35,782 nt of DNA from JAPXRI01 sp033813635 (GTDB lineage Bacteria; Bacillota; Clostridia; Oscillospirales; QAMX01): positions 1-35,782 of the forward strand of contig JAPXRI010000030.1 in the NCBI GenBank assembly GCA_033813635.1, in the 5' to 3' direction. Position numbers and translations under genes: made by a program. The stretch's first letter is position 1. Every line of letters begins with the position of its first letter. The notes under the pieces are model-generated. The model was not told the origin of the DNA. It ran no database searches and worked only from the letters and a program-made list of their open reading frames with translations. Positions 14,099-22,116 of this stretch are shown in pieces.

Positions 14099-14869
14099 AT
14101 GAGAAGTTCAAAAATCACCGCCCAGCTATTCACCGTCAGGGATTACTGCAAGACGGAGGAAGACATCGCGCGCAGCATGGAGAAAATCGCGAAAATCGGA
14201 TATAAATCCGTTCAGATATCGGGGCTTGCCGATATCCCGGCCAAGCGCATGCGCGAGATTATGGACAACAACGGTCTTGAAATCATCGTCACGCACAACA
14301 GCTTCGACGCGCTCTACAACCATACGGACGAACTGATTGAAAAGCACCAGATTTACGGCTGCAAATACGCCGGCCTCGGCTCGATGCCGGGCAGTCTCTA
14401 CCCGAGAAACGAAGAAAAAAGCTTTTATCAGTTTGCGGAGAAAGCGGAGGAAATCAGCCGGAGGCTGTTAAAGGCGGGCATCCACTTTGTCTACCACAAC
14501 CATAACTTCGAGCTCTACCGTTTCGGAAAAAAGACGGGGCTCGACATCATTTACGACAACACCGAGACGATGCAGGGCGAGATAGACACGCACTGGATAG
14601 TCGCCGGCGGCGGCGACCCGGTGGCGTGGATAGACAGGCTGCGGGGCAGAATGGACCTGATACATTTCAAGGATTTCGGCATCGACAAGGACTGTAATCG
14701 GGTCTTTAAGGAGATCGGGGAGGGCAACCTCAACTGGCCCGCGATTATCGAAGCCTGCGAGAGAAACAATATCAAATGGTATATCGTCGAGCAGGATGTC
14801 TGTGAAGTTGACCCCTTTACAAGTCTCGAAATCAGCTATAAAAACCTCAAGGCAATGGGCGTCGAATAA
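14099..14869 (+). CDS. Sugar phosphate isomerase/epimerase (xylose-isomerase-like TIM barrel)
   Basis: 256 aa, AP_endonuc_2/xylose-isomerase-like TIM barrel of the IolE/Hyi type. Candidate metal ligands are visible in YHNHNFEL, GEIDTHWIVAGGGDPV, DLIHFKDFG and YIVEQDV. Such enzymes isomerise or epimerise keto-sugars or inosose. Strong SD TAGGAGGAATC. It is the last gene of the xylA-xylB-degT operon, 19 bp after the aminotransferase, and a hairpin follows at 14889. The exact substrate is not predictable. Confidence 0.88.
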   Translation: MRSSKITAQLFTVRDYCKTEEDIARSMEKIAKIGYKSVQISGLADIPAKRMREIMDNNGLEIIVTHNSFDALYNHTDELIEKHQIYGCKYAGLGSMPGSLYPRNEEKSFYQFAEKAEEISRRLLKAGIHFVYHNHNFELYRFGKKTGLDIIYDNTETMQGEIDTHWIVAGGGDPVAWIDRLRGRMDLIHFKDFGIDKDCNRVFKEIGEGNLNWPAIIEACERNNIKWYIVEQDVCEVDPFTSLEISYKNLKAMGVE

Positions 14870-14888
14870 TCGGCCTGAAAATAAATCC

Positions 14889-14933
14889 GGAAAAGCGCCT
14901 GCGGCAGAGCTTACGCGCCTTAGGCGCTTTTCC
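14889..14933 (+). terminator. Hairpin ending the xyl operon
   Basis: Perfect 11-bp stem GGAAAAGCGCC (14889-14899) with GGCGCTTTTCC (14923-14933). The tail is only TTTCCC, so termination may be partial and the phosphatase gene at 14951 may be read through. Confidence 0.6.
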
Positions 14934-14950
14934 TTTCCCTGGAGTATACC

Positions 14951-16057
14951 ATGCAAAAGACACTTTTCCGGAGCCTCGGAGAAAAGTACCGGATATACGC
15001 AATCAGCGACATCCACGGAAACCTTGACCTGCTTAACGCCCTGCTTGAAAAGATAGAACTGTCGGAGGGCGACGTCCTCGTTTTCGACGGCGACTACATA
15101 AACCGCGGCGCGCGCAGCGCGGACACGGTCCGGCAGATTATGCGCATGTCGGAGCGGGAAAACGTGTATGTGATTAAGGGAAATTTAGAACGCCTTGTCG
15201 ACTGGTACATGGTCCGCGGCGTCGCGGAAGATATCATCCCCCATTTTTCCGACCATAAGAACAACCTGTTCTGCGAATGGGCGAAGGAGTCCGGACTGGG
15301 CCCGGTAACCTATGAAAGCTATTATCAAATCAGGGCGCTGCTCTCCGAAAAATACCGCGCTGAGATCGAATACCTGAAAAATCTCCCGCTCGCGCTGGAA
15401 ACCGAGGATTATATCTTCGTCCACGCCGGGCTTTCCCAAAACGGGCTGCTGTCCGACGCGTCCGAGCAGGCGATGGTTAAAAACGACGGGTTCCTGGCGA
15501 ACGGCAAAAATGCGACCGGCAAATGGGTGGTCGTTGGCCATACGCCCGTCTGGAACGTTCCGGAGTCAAAAAACACGAACAACCCGGTAATCTTTGCCGA
15601 CCGCAGGGTGATCGGCATCGACGGAGGAAACTGCGTAAAAAGCTTCTCGCAGATCAACGCGCTGAAAATCGAGCGGGACGAAAACGGTATACGTTTTGAA
15701 AACATATTCGCCGACGAGAGCCCGGTTATTTCCGCAAAAGCGGATTTTGCGCCGCAAAGCAGCAACGGCTGCTTCAAGGACAGCTGGCCGGATTTCAAGG
15801 TCAGGTGTCTTAAGCGGGGTGAGGACTTTACGCTCTGTGAAAATACGGTCACGATGGAGACCGGCCCGGTGAAAAACGAGCATCTCGCCGTTCAAAACGG
15901 GGAATACCGGATACGTAAAAACACCTGCTCCCGTATCCTCGGCGTGAAAAGCGGCGAAAGGCTGTATCTGCTGGACGAAGACGGCGGCCGGTACGCTTTT
16001 ATGAAAAACATGTCCGGAGAGGTCGGATGGGTGATTAAATCCGCGCTGAACATTTGA
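14951..16057 (+). CDS. Calcineurin-like metallophosphoesterase with C-terminal SH3-like domain
   Basis: 368 aa. Residues 1-235 are a PPP-type metallophosphatase related to bacterial PrpE/ApaH proteins: D20-x-H22 (ISDIHGN), D46-G-D48 (FDGDYINRG), VHAGL and VVGHTPVW. The usual GNHE motif reads GNLE, so the His that assists leaving-group protonation is replaced by Leu. Residues about 310-368 (YRIRKNTCSRILGVKSG to GEVGWVIKSALN) look like a small SH3-type domain. It probably dephosphorylates a nucleotide or phosphoprotein; the missing His makes activity uncertain. SD CTGGAG at good spacing. Confidence 0.8.
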   Translation: MQKTLFRSLGEKYRIYAISDIHGNLDLLNALLEKIELSEGDVLVFDGDYINRGARSADTVRQIMRMSERENVYVIKGNLERLVDWYMVRGVAEDIIPHFSDHKNNLFCEWAKESGLGPVTYESYYQIRALLSEKYRAEIEYLKNLPLALETEDYIFVHAGLSQNGLLSDASEQAMVKNDGFLANGKNATGKWVVVGHTPVWNVPESKNTNNPVIFADRRVIGIDGGNCVKSFSQINALKIERDENGIRFENIFADESPVISAKADFAPQSSNGCFKDSWPDFKVRCLKRGEDFTLCENTVTMETGPVKNEHLAVQNGEYRIRKNTCSRILGVKSGERLYLLDEDGGRYAFMKNMSGEVGWVIKSALNI

Positions 16058-16071
16058 AAAACAAGATAAAA

Positions 16072-16107
16072 CGGGCCATGTAAAGCATCGATGCTTTACA
16101 TGGCCCG
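16072..16107. terminator. 36-bp perfect palindrome, bidirectional terminator
   Basis: Positions 16072-16107 read identically on both strands (CGGGCCATGTAAAGCATC plus its complement). It lies between convergent stop codons at 16057 and 16126. Minus-strand readout continues into GTTTTATCTTGTTTTTC, a usable U-rich tail; the plus-strand tail (GCGGTTTTACGG) is weaker. Confidence 0.8.
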
Positions 16108-16125
16108 CGGTTTTACGGTTTTCGC

Positions 16126-17337
16126 TTAATCCTCAAGCACCGGCTGATCATCATGCCTGCTTCCGCCGGTATTGTTGCAGACGGTCTGCAGATAGAGCTC
16201 CATATCAAACTCCGTCTGCATTTTGTCCTCAAACCGGTTGGCAAGCTTGGTGAGCGCGGCGAATTCCTTTTTTGTCCTCTTGGAGTCTCCGCGGGAGAAG
16301 GCCGAATAGAGCTTAGCGTTTTGTTCGGTCAGGTAGTTGTGCATTAAAAGCACGCTGTAATTCTGCTTGACACAGCTGCCGTCGTTTTTCGTGAGCTGCG
16401 AAAGCTCCTTGAGCCGTTCGCGGAAAGCAGAGCAAAGCAGCGACGCCTCGTCGAATTTCCGGGCGGTTTCCTCCGAGAATATCTCCTCGTCATGGCGGAC
16501 GGCGTTCGTGGGATAAGTCAGGGAGAGCTTTTTTAGATAGTCCGCGACTTCGTCGGAGTATTTTCCGAAAGCCTCGCTATAGAACCTCTCGCAGACGGCC
16601 TCGAAGCTCTGGGACTTATCCCAGAGCGCTTCGGCCATCGCCCGCATGCCCAGCCCGGTGGGGTGGAAGACACGCTGGTTCTGGCAGCTAACCATGCCGT
16701 TAAGCCCGAGCTTGTCGAGGTTTTTCATGTCCTCGAAAAGCGTTTGCGCGTGCAGGTATCCGCCGGGTTCCTTTATGTAATCCCACATAAAATGGTAGTC
16801 AAACAAAAAGCTGTCACACGGCGGCAGCACCTCCTGCCACTCTTTTAAATAGGCTACCGAGTCGTCCACGTTCTTCGGGAAGCTCAGTTTGTTCAGCTTA
16901 AACTCGGTCGTTTTGCCGTTTTCTCCGGTTCGCAGCGTCTGGGAGTAGCGCCTCGAGATCGGAGCGAACATCAAAATGAAGCGGTCCCCGTTTTTCAGCC
17001 TCTCGCTGACCGGCTTCCACAGAAGGTCGACATAGATAAGAAACACGATCCGGGTTTTCAGGCCCTTCGCGGTCAGCTTTTCGTCCAGCGAGTTAAGCAT
17101 TTTTACATAGAAATCCGACGGGCGCGTCCCGGCGCAGCTTTCGCACTCACACTGGTTGTTCGAGCCGTCGGCCAGCCAGAAGTGAATGACGTCCACGTCC
17201 GGGTTCCCCTCGGCGTACCGGACGATGGCGTCGGTTATGATGTCCCTTGTTTCGGCGTTGGAATAGCAGAGATTGGTGTTCAGAGAGATTCCGCCCCAGA
17301 GCTCCCGCTTCCCGTTGACAAGGGCAAAACGGTTCAT
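16126..17337 (-). CDS. DUF4838 protein, C-terminal part downstream of an in-frame TAG
   Basis: 403 codons from the first ATG after the amber stop. The sequence continues the upstream ORF in the same frame: it opens FALVNGKRELWGGISLNTN, a block that is internal in DUF4838 proteins, and contains HFWLADGSNNQCECESC with two paired Cys. DUF4838 proteins resemble GH67/GH20-like TIM-barrel glycosidases acting on polysaccharides. No SD precedes the ATG at 17335-17337, so independent translation is doubtful. It is best viewed with 17344-18063 as one gene of about 645 codons. Confidence 0.7.
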   Translation of the reverse strand: MNRFALVNGKRELWGGISLNTNLCYSNAETRDIITDAIVRYAEGNPDVDVIHFWLADGSNNQCECESCAGTRPSDFYVKMLNSLDEKLTAKGLKTRIVFLIYVDLLWKPVSERLKNGDRFILMFAPISRRYSQTLRTGENGKTTEFKLNKLSFPKNVDDSVAYLKEWQEVLPPCDSFLFDYHFMWDYIKEPGGYLHAQTLFEDMKNLDKLGLNGMVSCQNQRVFHPTGLGMRAMAEALWDKSQSFEAVCERFYSEAFGKYSDEVADYLKKLSLTYPTNAVRHDEEIFSEETARKFDEASLLCSAFRERLKELSQLTKNDGSCVKQNYSVLLMHNYLTEQNAKLYSAFSRGDSKRTKKEFAALTKLANRFEDKMQTEFDMELYLQTVCNNTGGSRHDDQPVLED

Positions 17338-17343
17338 GGCGTC

Positions 17344-18063
17344 CTACGGAATTTCAGCGGTGTTTTTAAACCAGCCGGTCCCCGGAATTCCGAGAGGCTC
17401 GCAGGTCCAGCCGTGTCCGACCGCGTGGTAGACAAGCCCGCGGGCTTTCGCACAGGCGATGATTTTATCCGTAAAGCCCTTCATGATTGTACGGGTAAGC
17501 CTCTCCGGCTTTTTTGAGGTGTTCCACGCGTGCCCGTAATAGCGCTCAAAGAAGATGAACGGCGTCATAAACTGCACGAAGTACGTGTTCATCCCCACCT
17601 TGGGCAGCCATTCGATGATATCGAGGACGTTTTCTATCGAATTCGCCCCTTCGATGCAGATGCCGCGGTGGCGGTACGAGGCCGCGTGCGCGTAATGCGC
17701 GCTGAGAGCCGCGGCCTCCTTTTTGGGGATGATCTCGCCGTTCTTGCCGGGCTTGACAAAGCATACGCCGTTGAGGGAGAGAAACCGGTACACAGCGATA
17801 AGCAGCGACCGCGCGTTGGAACCGCAAATCCTGCCGCGGCCTTCGGAGACGTCGATATACACCGCGTCGTCGAGCTCGGGGTCGGCCAGAGTAAGCCCCT
17901 TTTCGGCCAGCAGAGCGGGGTCTACGGAAAGGGTTATCCCGTCCTTGCCGTAGGCAAACCGGCATTTTTTATCCATCAGTGAGACGTATTTTTTCAGCTC
18001 GTCGAAAGCCAGCAGCGCCGCGGGCTCGGAGCTTTTCAGGTCAAGAACCAAAAGCATAGGCAT
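17344..18063 (-). CDS. DUF4838 protein, N-terminal part ending at an in-frame TAG
   Basis: 239 codons. It begins with an N-terminal alpha/beta domain like that of GH67/GH20-type glycosidases (FDELKKYVSLMDKK), then enters the TIM barrel (YRHRGICIEGANSIENVLDI, VGMNTYFVQFM) and stops at TAG (17344-17346) after WFKNTAEIP. The next codons, GAC GCC ATG AAC, continue in frame into the rest of the domain, so a single nonsense codon splits the gene. A minus-strand promoter (TTGTCA, 18 bp, TATACT; complement of 18102-18131) and SD AAAGGA are intact, so decay is recent, or the stop is read through. No signal peptide is visible. Confidence 0.75.
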   Translation of the reverse strand: MPMLLVLDLKSSEPAALLAFDELKKYVSLMDKKCRFAYGKDGITLSVDPALLAEKGLTLADPELDDAVYIDVSEGRGRICGSNARSLLIAVYRFLSLNGVCFVKPGKNGEIIPKKEAAALSAHYAHAASYRHRGICIEGANSIENVLDIIEWLPKVGMNTYFVQFMTPFIFFERYYGHAWNTSKKPERLTRTIMKGFTDKIIACAKARGLVYHAVGHGWTCEPLGIPGTGWFKNTAEIP

Positions 18064-18101
18064 ACCGTCCTTTTATCAAAAAACTAAAGGGAGCATAATA
18101 G

Positions 18102-18131
18102 AGTATACCACAGGATTCGGCGTCATGACAA
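18102..18131 (-). promoter_or_regulatory. Promoter of the DUF4838 gene
   Basis: Minus strand TTGTCA (complement of 18126-18131), 18-bp spacer, TATACT (complement of 18102-18107). Confidence 0.6.
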
Positions 18132-18182
18132 TAATATAAGAGAAAAATAAAATTAGCCGAGGTTTTAATTACTTTTCAGTTA

Positions 18183-18191
18183 TGTTATAAT
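18183..18191 (+). promoter_or_regulatory. Extended -10 promoter of the PIG-L gene
   Basis: TGTTATAAT (18183-18191) is an extended -10 element (TG-n-TATAAT). No good -35 box lies 17 bp upstream, which is normal for extended -10 promoters. Confidence 0.5.
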
Positions 18192-18226
18192 GGTTTCGAC
18201 AAACCAATCTTTTGGAGATGATACGG

Positions 18227-18934
18227 ATGAGAATTCTCGCCGTGGGCTGCCACCCGGACGATCTTGAGATCGGCTGCGGCGGCACGCTTGCGAAATACGC
18301 CTCCGCCGGGCACGAGGTGTTTTCCGCCCATGTCGCAAACGGCTGCTACGGCCATGCTGTAATCGAGAAGGACGAGCTGCGCGAAATCCGCCACAGGGAA
18401 GCGGAGCGCGCGGGGGAACTGCTCGGTGTAAAAGAGGTAATCGATCTCGATGTTGACGATTTGGCGGTTTCCGAATTCAACGAGGACACCGTACTGAAAA
18501 TGACTGGCTTGATCCGCTATGTCCGCCCCGACGTAATCATCACCCATTCACCGGAGGATTATATGCGGGACCACGTGCAGACCGGCAGGCTGGTGTTCAA
18601 CGCCTCGTTTTCCTCCTCGGTTCCGCACTATCTGAGGGAATCGCCGGCGTACGGAAAGGTCTGCCCGATATACTATATGGACACCCTCGCCGGCGTAAAT
18701 TTTCTCCCCACGGAATACGTGGACGTTAGCGCCGAGATCGAAAAAAAGCTCTCCGCGCTCGCCTGCCACGAGAGCCAGATCAAATGGATGCTCGAGCATG
18801 ACAAAATTGATTTTATCGATTTTGTGAAGACCTGTTCAAAATTCCGCGGCCTGCAGTGCGGCGCGGCGTTCGCCGAGGGCTTCCGCCGCTGCGACACCTG
18901 GCCGAGAATACCGGCGGCAAGGCTTTTGCCGTAA
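18227..18934 (+). CDS. PIG-L family zinc-dependent N-deacetylase
   Basis: 235 aa. Zinc motif H9-P-D11-D12 (AVGCHPDDLEIGCGGTLA) at the N-terminus, and a second histidine site in MRDHVQTGRLVF, match the LmbE/PIG-L fold that removes acetyl groups from N-acetylglucosamine conjugates. The ATG at 18227 has SD TTTTGGAGA at good spacing; a TTG at 18212 inside the SD is less likely. The next gene, 25 bp downstream, is a NagB-like isomerase, so an amino-sugar deacetylase/isomerase pair is plausible. The C-terminus is short and Arg/Pro-rich (DTWPRIPAARLLP). Confidence 0.88.
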   Translation: MRILAVGCHPDDLEIGCGGTLAKYASAGHEVFSAHVANGCYGHAVIEKDELREIRHREAERAGELLGVKEVIDLDVDDLAVSEFNEDTVLKMTGLIRYVRPDVIITHSPEDYMRDHVQTGRLVFNASFSSSVPHYLRESPAYGKVCPIYYMDTLAGVNFLPTEYVDVSAEIEKKLSALACHESQIKWMLEHDKIDFIDFVKTCSKFRGLQCGAAFAEGFRRCDTWPRIPAARLLP

Positions 18935-18959
18935 TCCGTTTAGGAAAGGAAAGTAAAAA

Positions 18960-19910
18960 ATGAATTTTATCGATACGCTTAAAGGCTCGCTCCTTGAAAA
19001 TATTTATCCTAAGGGCTGGGACTTTGAAAAGATAGAGGCCTGCTGTGCGCTTGCGCCGGATAGAGCGACCGCGCGCAAGCCGTGGTGGAACGCGGCCTTC
19101 GAGCCGGTATCATGCGACAGCGTCGAAGATTTCAACGTGATGCTCGGCCACGAGATCGCCCTTGAGATCAAAACCTGCCGCGACGCCGGGAAGGAGCTGG
19201 CGCTGATCATGCCGGTGGGTCCGATGGGGATGTACCGCTGGGCCGTATACTTCCTTAAAGCCTGGGGCGTGAAGTGCGACCATGTAACCGGCTTCAACAT
19301 GGACGAGTGGAGCGATTCGGAAGGTTACACCCTCTCGCCGGACGACCCCGCGTCGTTTCAGTTCTCGATGGAGCAGGCGTTCTACGGCCCGCTCGGAGAG
19401 CTCACGATTCCGAAAGCTCAGCGGAATTTCGCGACGCACGACAATCTACCCGCGTATAAGGAAAAAATCGACGCGATCCGCGCCCGCGGCGGCAGGCTTG
19501 TGACGGTATACGGCATAGGCAGAATGTGCCATATAGCGTTCTGGGAGCCGCACTTCGCCGCGGAATTCCGGATGTTTGAGGACTGGGCCGCGCAGACCCA
19601 CAGGCGCGCCGCGCTGTTGCACCCGCTCACGATAGAGCAGAACGCGATCACCTCGTTTAAGAGCCGCACGACGCTGGTGCCGTGCAGGGCGAACACCATC
19701 GGTCCGGGACTTTTTCTGAAGTCCGACCGCATGATAGGCGGCTGCGACGGCGCGCTCTCCCGCGGGATGCAGTGGCAGGGCATGTCGTTTATGATGACGC
19801 TGAATTACGGCCCGGATATCTGGGTCCCGTCCTCGTTTGTCCCGACACTGCCGGGAAGGCTGTTCTACCTTAAAGAGCTTGCCGGTCCGCTGAACGCCGA
19901 GTGCAATTAA
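18960..19910 (+). CDS. Glucosamine-6-phosphate isomerase/deaminase-like protein (NagB superfamily)
   Basis: 316 aa, larger than NagB (about 240-270). NagB-type motifs are present: VTGFNMDEW (NagB 'NMDEY') and YGIGRMCHIAFWEPH (NagB 'GVGxDGHIAFNEP'), with the Asp-Gly before His replaced by Met-Cys. The phosphate loop near VGPMGMYRW differs from NagB, so the substrate may be an unphosphorylated or different amino sugar. Good SD AAAGGAAAG. Its position after the PIG-L gene suggests deacetylation then deamination or isomerisation. Catalytic competence is inferred. Confidence 0.75.
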   Translation: MNFIDTLKGSLLENIYPKGWDFEKIEACCALAPDRATARKPWWNAAFEPVSCDSVEDFNVMLGHEIALEIKTCRDAGKELALIMPVGPMGMYRWAVYFLKAWGVKCDHVTGFNMDEWSDSEGYTLSPDDPASFQFSMEQAFYGPLGELTIPKAQRNFATHDNLPAYKEKIDAIRARGGRLVTVYGIGRMCHIAFWEPHFAAEFRMFEDWAAQTHRRAALLHPLTIEQNAITSFKSRTTLVPCRANTIGPGLFLKSDRMIGGCDGALSRGMQWQGMSFMMTLNYGPDIWVPSSFVPTLPGRLFYLKELAGPLNAECN

Positions 19911-19918
19911 AAGGCAAT

Positions 19919-20251
19919 ATGAGAGTCGGTATAATCAGATGCATGAAAACGGAGGATAAGTGCTCCGGAACAATGGATTTCAAGGTAATCAGAGAAAAAA
20001 AGTCCGCGTTCAAAGGGGTAAAAGACGAGATAGTGATTGTAGGATTTACGAGCTGCGGCGGATGTCCGGGCAAAAAAGCGGCGGCAAGGGCCGCGAAGAT
20101 GGTGAGAAAGGGCGCCGATACGATTGTACTGACCACCTGCGTCACCAGGAGAAATCCGTCCGGAACCGCGTGTCCGAACCTGAGCGAAATGCTCGCCTCG
20201 CTGCGAGAAAGGCTCGGTGACAAGGTAACGATCATCGACTATTCACACTGA
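19919..20251 (+). CDS. CGGC-domain protein
   Basis: 110 aa, the size of stand-alone CGGC (PF08821) proteins. The defining motif is FTSCGGCPGKK (C46, C49), with further cysteines at 8, 15, 74 and 85 that could bind metal or a cluster. The biochemical role of this family is not established. The start at 19919 has a weak SD (AAAGGC) and is preferred to the upstream in-frame alternative, which overlaps the end of the NagB-like gene. Its TGA overlaps the ATG of the acetyltransferase by one base. Confidence 0.85.
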   Translation: MRVGIIRCMKTEDKCSGTMDFKVIREKKSAFKGVKDEIVIVGFTSCGGCPGKKAAARAAKMVRKGADTIVLTTCVTRRNPSGTACPNLSEMLASLRERLGDKVTIIDYSH

Positions 20252-20829
20252 TGGGAGGACGGCTTTTAAATGAACGGCAAACCGACCGGGCCGAAATAGC
20301 AAGACTCACGTCAGGGATTCTCGGCGACTACCTCGATTTTTTCGACAATACGGCCTTTGCGGACCACGCGGACTGGTCCGGGTGCTATTGCATGTTTTTC
20401 CACTGCGAATCCCCGTTTGACGGCCAGGCGAAAGCCAACCGTGACCTGGCGGCCGATTATATCCGAGCCGGCAGGCAGCAGGGGTATCTTGCGTATCTGG
20501 ACGGAAAAGTTGTGGGCTGGCTGAACGCGAACGACAAATCCGTGTTCTGCCGTCTCACCGCCCGGTCGGAGCTGTGGGACGGCGAGGAGCGTGATAAAAA
20601 GATCAAGGCTTTCGTCTGCATTCTGATCGCGCCGGAGATGCGCGGGCGGGGGATCGCGTCGTCTCTTCTGGAGCGGACTCTGGCCGACGCGGCGGCGGAG
20701 GGGTACGACCTTGCGGAGGGGTATCCCTTTTTTGAAGGAGACGCGTTCGACAGCTACCACGGGCCCTACGCCCTGTTTGCTGAAAAACGGTTTTTCGGAG
20801 ATAAAAAGGTTTTAAAGACGACTGTCTGA
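20251..20829 (+). CDS. GNAT-family N-acetyltransferase
   Basis: 192 aa. The acetyl-CoA loop is visible at IAPEMRGRGIASSLLERTLADA. The N-terminal blocks ILGDYLDFFDNTAFAD and GYLAYLDGKVVGWLNANDKS recur in the second GNAT gene at 22117, so the two are paralogues. The start is uncertain: ATG at 20251 overlaps the previous stop (TGATG), but the only SD (GGGAGG, 20253-20258) lies inside the ORF and points to TTA at 20266 in frame, or to an out-of-frame ATG at 20270 that hits TAG. The substrate is unknown. Confidence 0.82.
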   Translation: MGGRLLNERQTDRAEIARLTSGILGDYLDFFDNTAFADHADWSGCYCMFFHCESPFDGQAKANRDLAADYIRAGRQQGYLAYLDGKVVGWLNANDKSVFCRLTARSELWDGEERDKKIKAFVCILIAPEMRGRGIASSLLERTLADAAAEGYDLAEGYPFFEGDAFDSYHGPYALFAEKRFFGDKKVLKTTV

Positions 20830-20874
20830 TGAGAAAAGACCTCAGGGTCGGGATGTAGACGAGAGGAGCGGCTT

Positions 20875-21969
20875 ATGGGCGAACAGATGACGGCGAGGGA
20901 ACGCGTGAGGACGGTGTTTGACAAAAGGCTTCCGGACAGGGTGCCGGTTTTTCCTGTGATTACGCCCGTGCACGCCTCGCGGATTCTGCGCCGCCCGATC
21001 AGGGATTTTTACCTCGATTCGGAGCTGAAATTCGAAGCGCTTCTCGCCGCCCAGGATTTTTACGGCTTCGACGGCTTCGAGCTCGGCCTCTCCGGTCCGA
21101 GGGGAGCAAGAACCGCCGCTTCCGGGACGCGGGACGGCAGACCCGTCCTGCTCGACGGAAACGGCAAGCCCATTGCGTATCTGAGGGAAGACGACGACCC
21201 GATCCCTATCGGCAAACGCGAGCCGCTTATGAAGACCCTCGCCGACGTGGAAAAGATCGGGATAACGCCGTATCAGCGCTATCTGGACCTCGGCATGACG
21301 GACGGCATCAGACGCGTCCGGAAGCTCGTCGGGGACGGGGCGTACCTCGCCGGGACATGCGCCGGACAGACGATGAACTCCCTTGTGGCCTATATGGGGA
21401 GCGAGGCCGCGCTTTTCGCCCTGTACGACGAGCCGGAGCTTGTCTGCGCCGTGATGGACAGGGTGACGGACAATCTGATCGAGCAGCTCAAGGCCTTTAA
21501 GGAGGCCGGCGTCGACGGCATCTATTTCGGCGACGCATGGAGCTCGGCAAGCGTGATATCCCCGGAGCAGTTCAAAACTTTCTGCGTTCCGCGGTACCGG
21601 CGCTTTGTGGAGGCCGTACACGCGCTCGGGCTGCAGTGCTATATCCATGTCTGCGGCAACGCCGTCCCGCTTTTCGAGCTGATGGCAGACACCGGAACGG
21701 ACGGCATTGAGCCGCTTGACCCGCTGGGCGGCGTCTCCGTGGCGGATGCGAAAAAGCGCGTCGGAAGCAGAGTAGCCCTTAAGGGCGGCGTCGATACGCT
21801 GGCGTTTCTAGACAGCGCCGAAAAGGTGTACGCCCTCTCGAAAGAGGTTTTGGAAGAGGGAGCCCCGGGCGGCGGCTTTATCCTCGGCTCGGGAGACGAT
21901 ATCCCGAGAGATGCAAAGCCGGAAGCCGTCCTCGCGATGGTCAGAGCCGCGAAGGAATACCGGTACTGA
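20875..21969 (+). CDS. Uroporphyrinogen decarboxylase / MtaA-like methyltransferase family protein
   Basis: 364 aa, URO-D fold (TIM barrel). YGFDGFELGLS, GTCAGQTMNSL, GVDGIYFGDAWSSASVISP and CYIHVCGN with a zinc-type H-x-C are typical of the corrinoid-linked methyltransferase branch (MtaA/CmuA-like) more than of true HemE. No corrinoid protein or other haem gene is nearby. The SD GAGAGGAGCGG is strong. It follows the first GNAT gene by 45 bp. The role here is unknown. Confidence 0.85.
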   Translation: MGEQMTARERVRTVFDKRLPDRVPVFPVITPVHASRILRRPIRDFYLDSELKFEALLAAQDFYGFDGFELGLSGPRGARTAASGTRDGRPVLLDGNGKPIAYLREDDDPIPIGKREPLMKTLADVEKIGITPYQRYLDLGMTDGIRRVRKLVGDGAYLAGTCAGQTMNSLVAYMGSEAALFALYDEPELVCAVMDRVTDNLIEQLKAFKEAGVDGIYFGDAWSSASVISPEQFKTFCVPRYRRFVEAVHALGLQCYIHVCGNAVPLFELMADTGTDGIEPLDPLGGVSVADAKKRVGSRVALKGGVDTLAFLDSAEKVYALSKEVLEEGAPGGGFILGSGDDIPRDAKPEAVLAMVRAAKEYRY

Positions 21970-22116
21970 CAAAACAGGGCGTGGAAGCAGCAGTATTTTC
22001 AGCGGGGAAAAATCCTATCCATACATAAAGTTTTCGAGTCCATTTCCAATTCATAGCACGGGATAAACAGGTTTCTTATCATTCGCGAAATTGTGGATAG
22101 AAGGAGCGGGATAATC

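Noticed and set aside
17344..17346. TAG as a recoded sense codon (pyrrolysine or code change)
   Set aside because: TAG ends xylA, the LRR gene, the DUF1700 and DUF4097 genes and others in normal positions, and no pyl genes are present; readthrough at one site remains possible.
20842..21648. Minus-strand open frame (268 codons)
   Set aside because: Antisense to the URO-D-family gene, with a composition typical of shadow frames.
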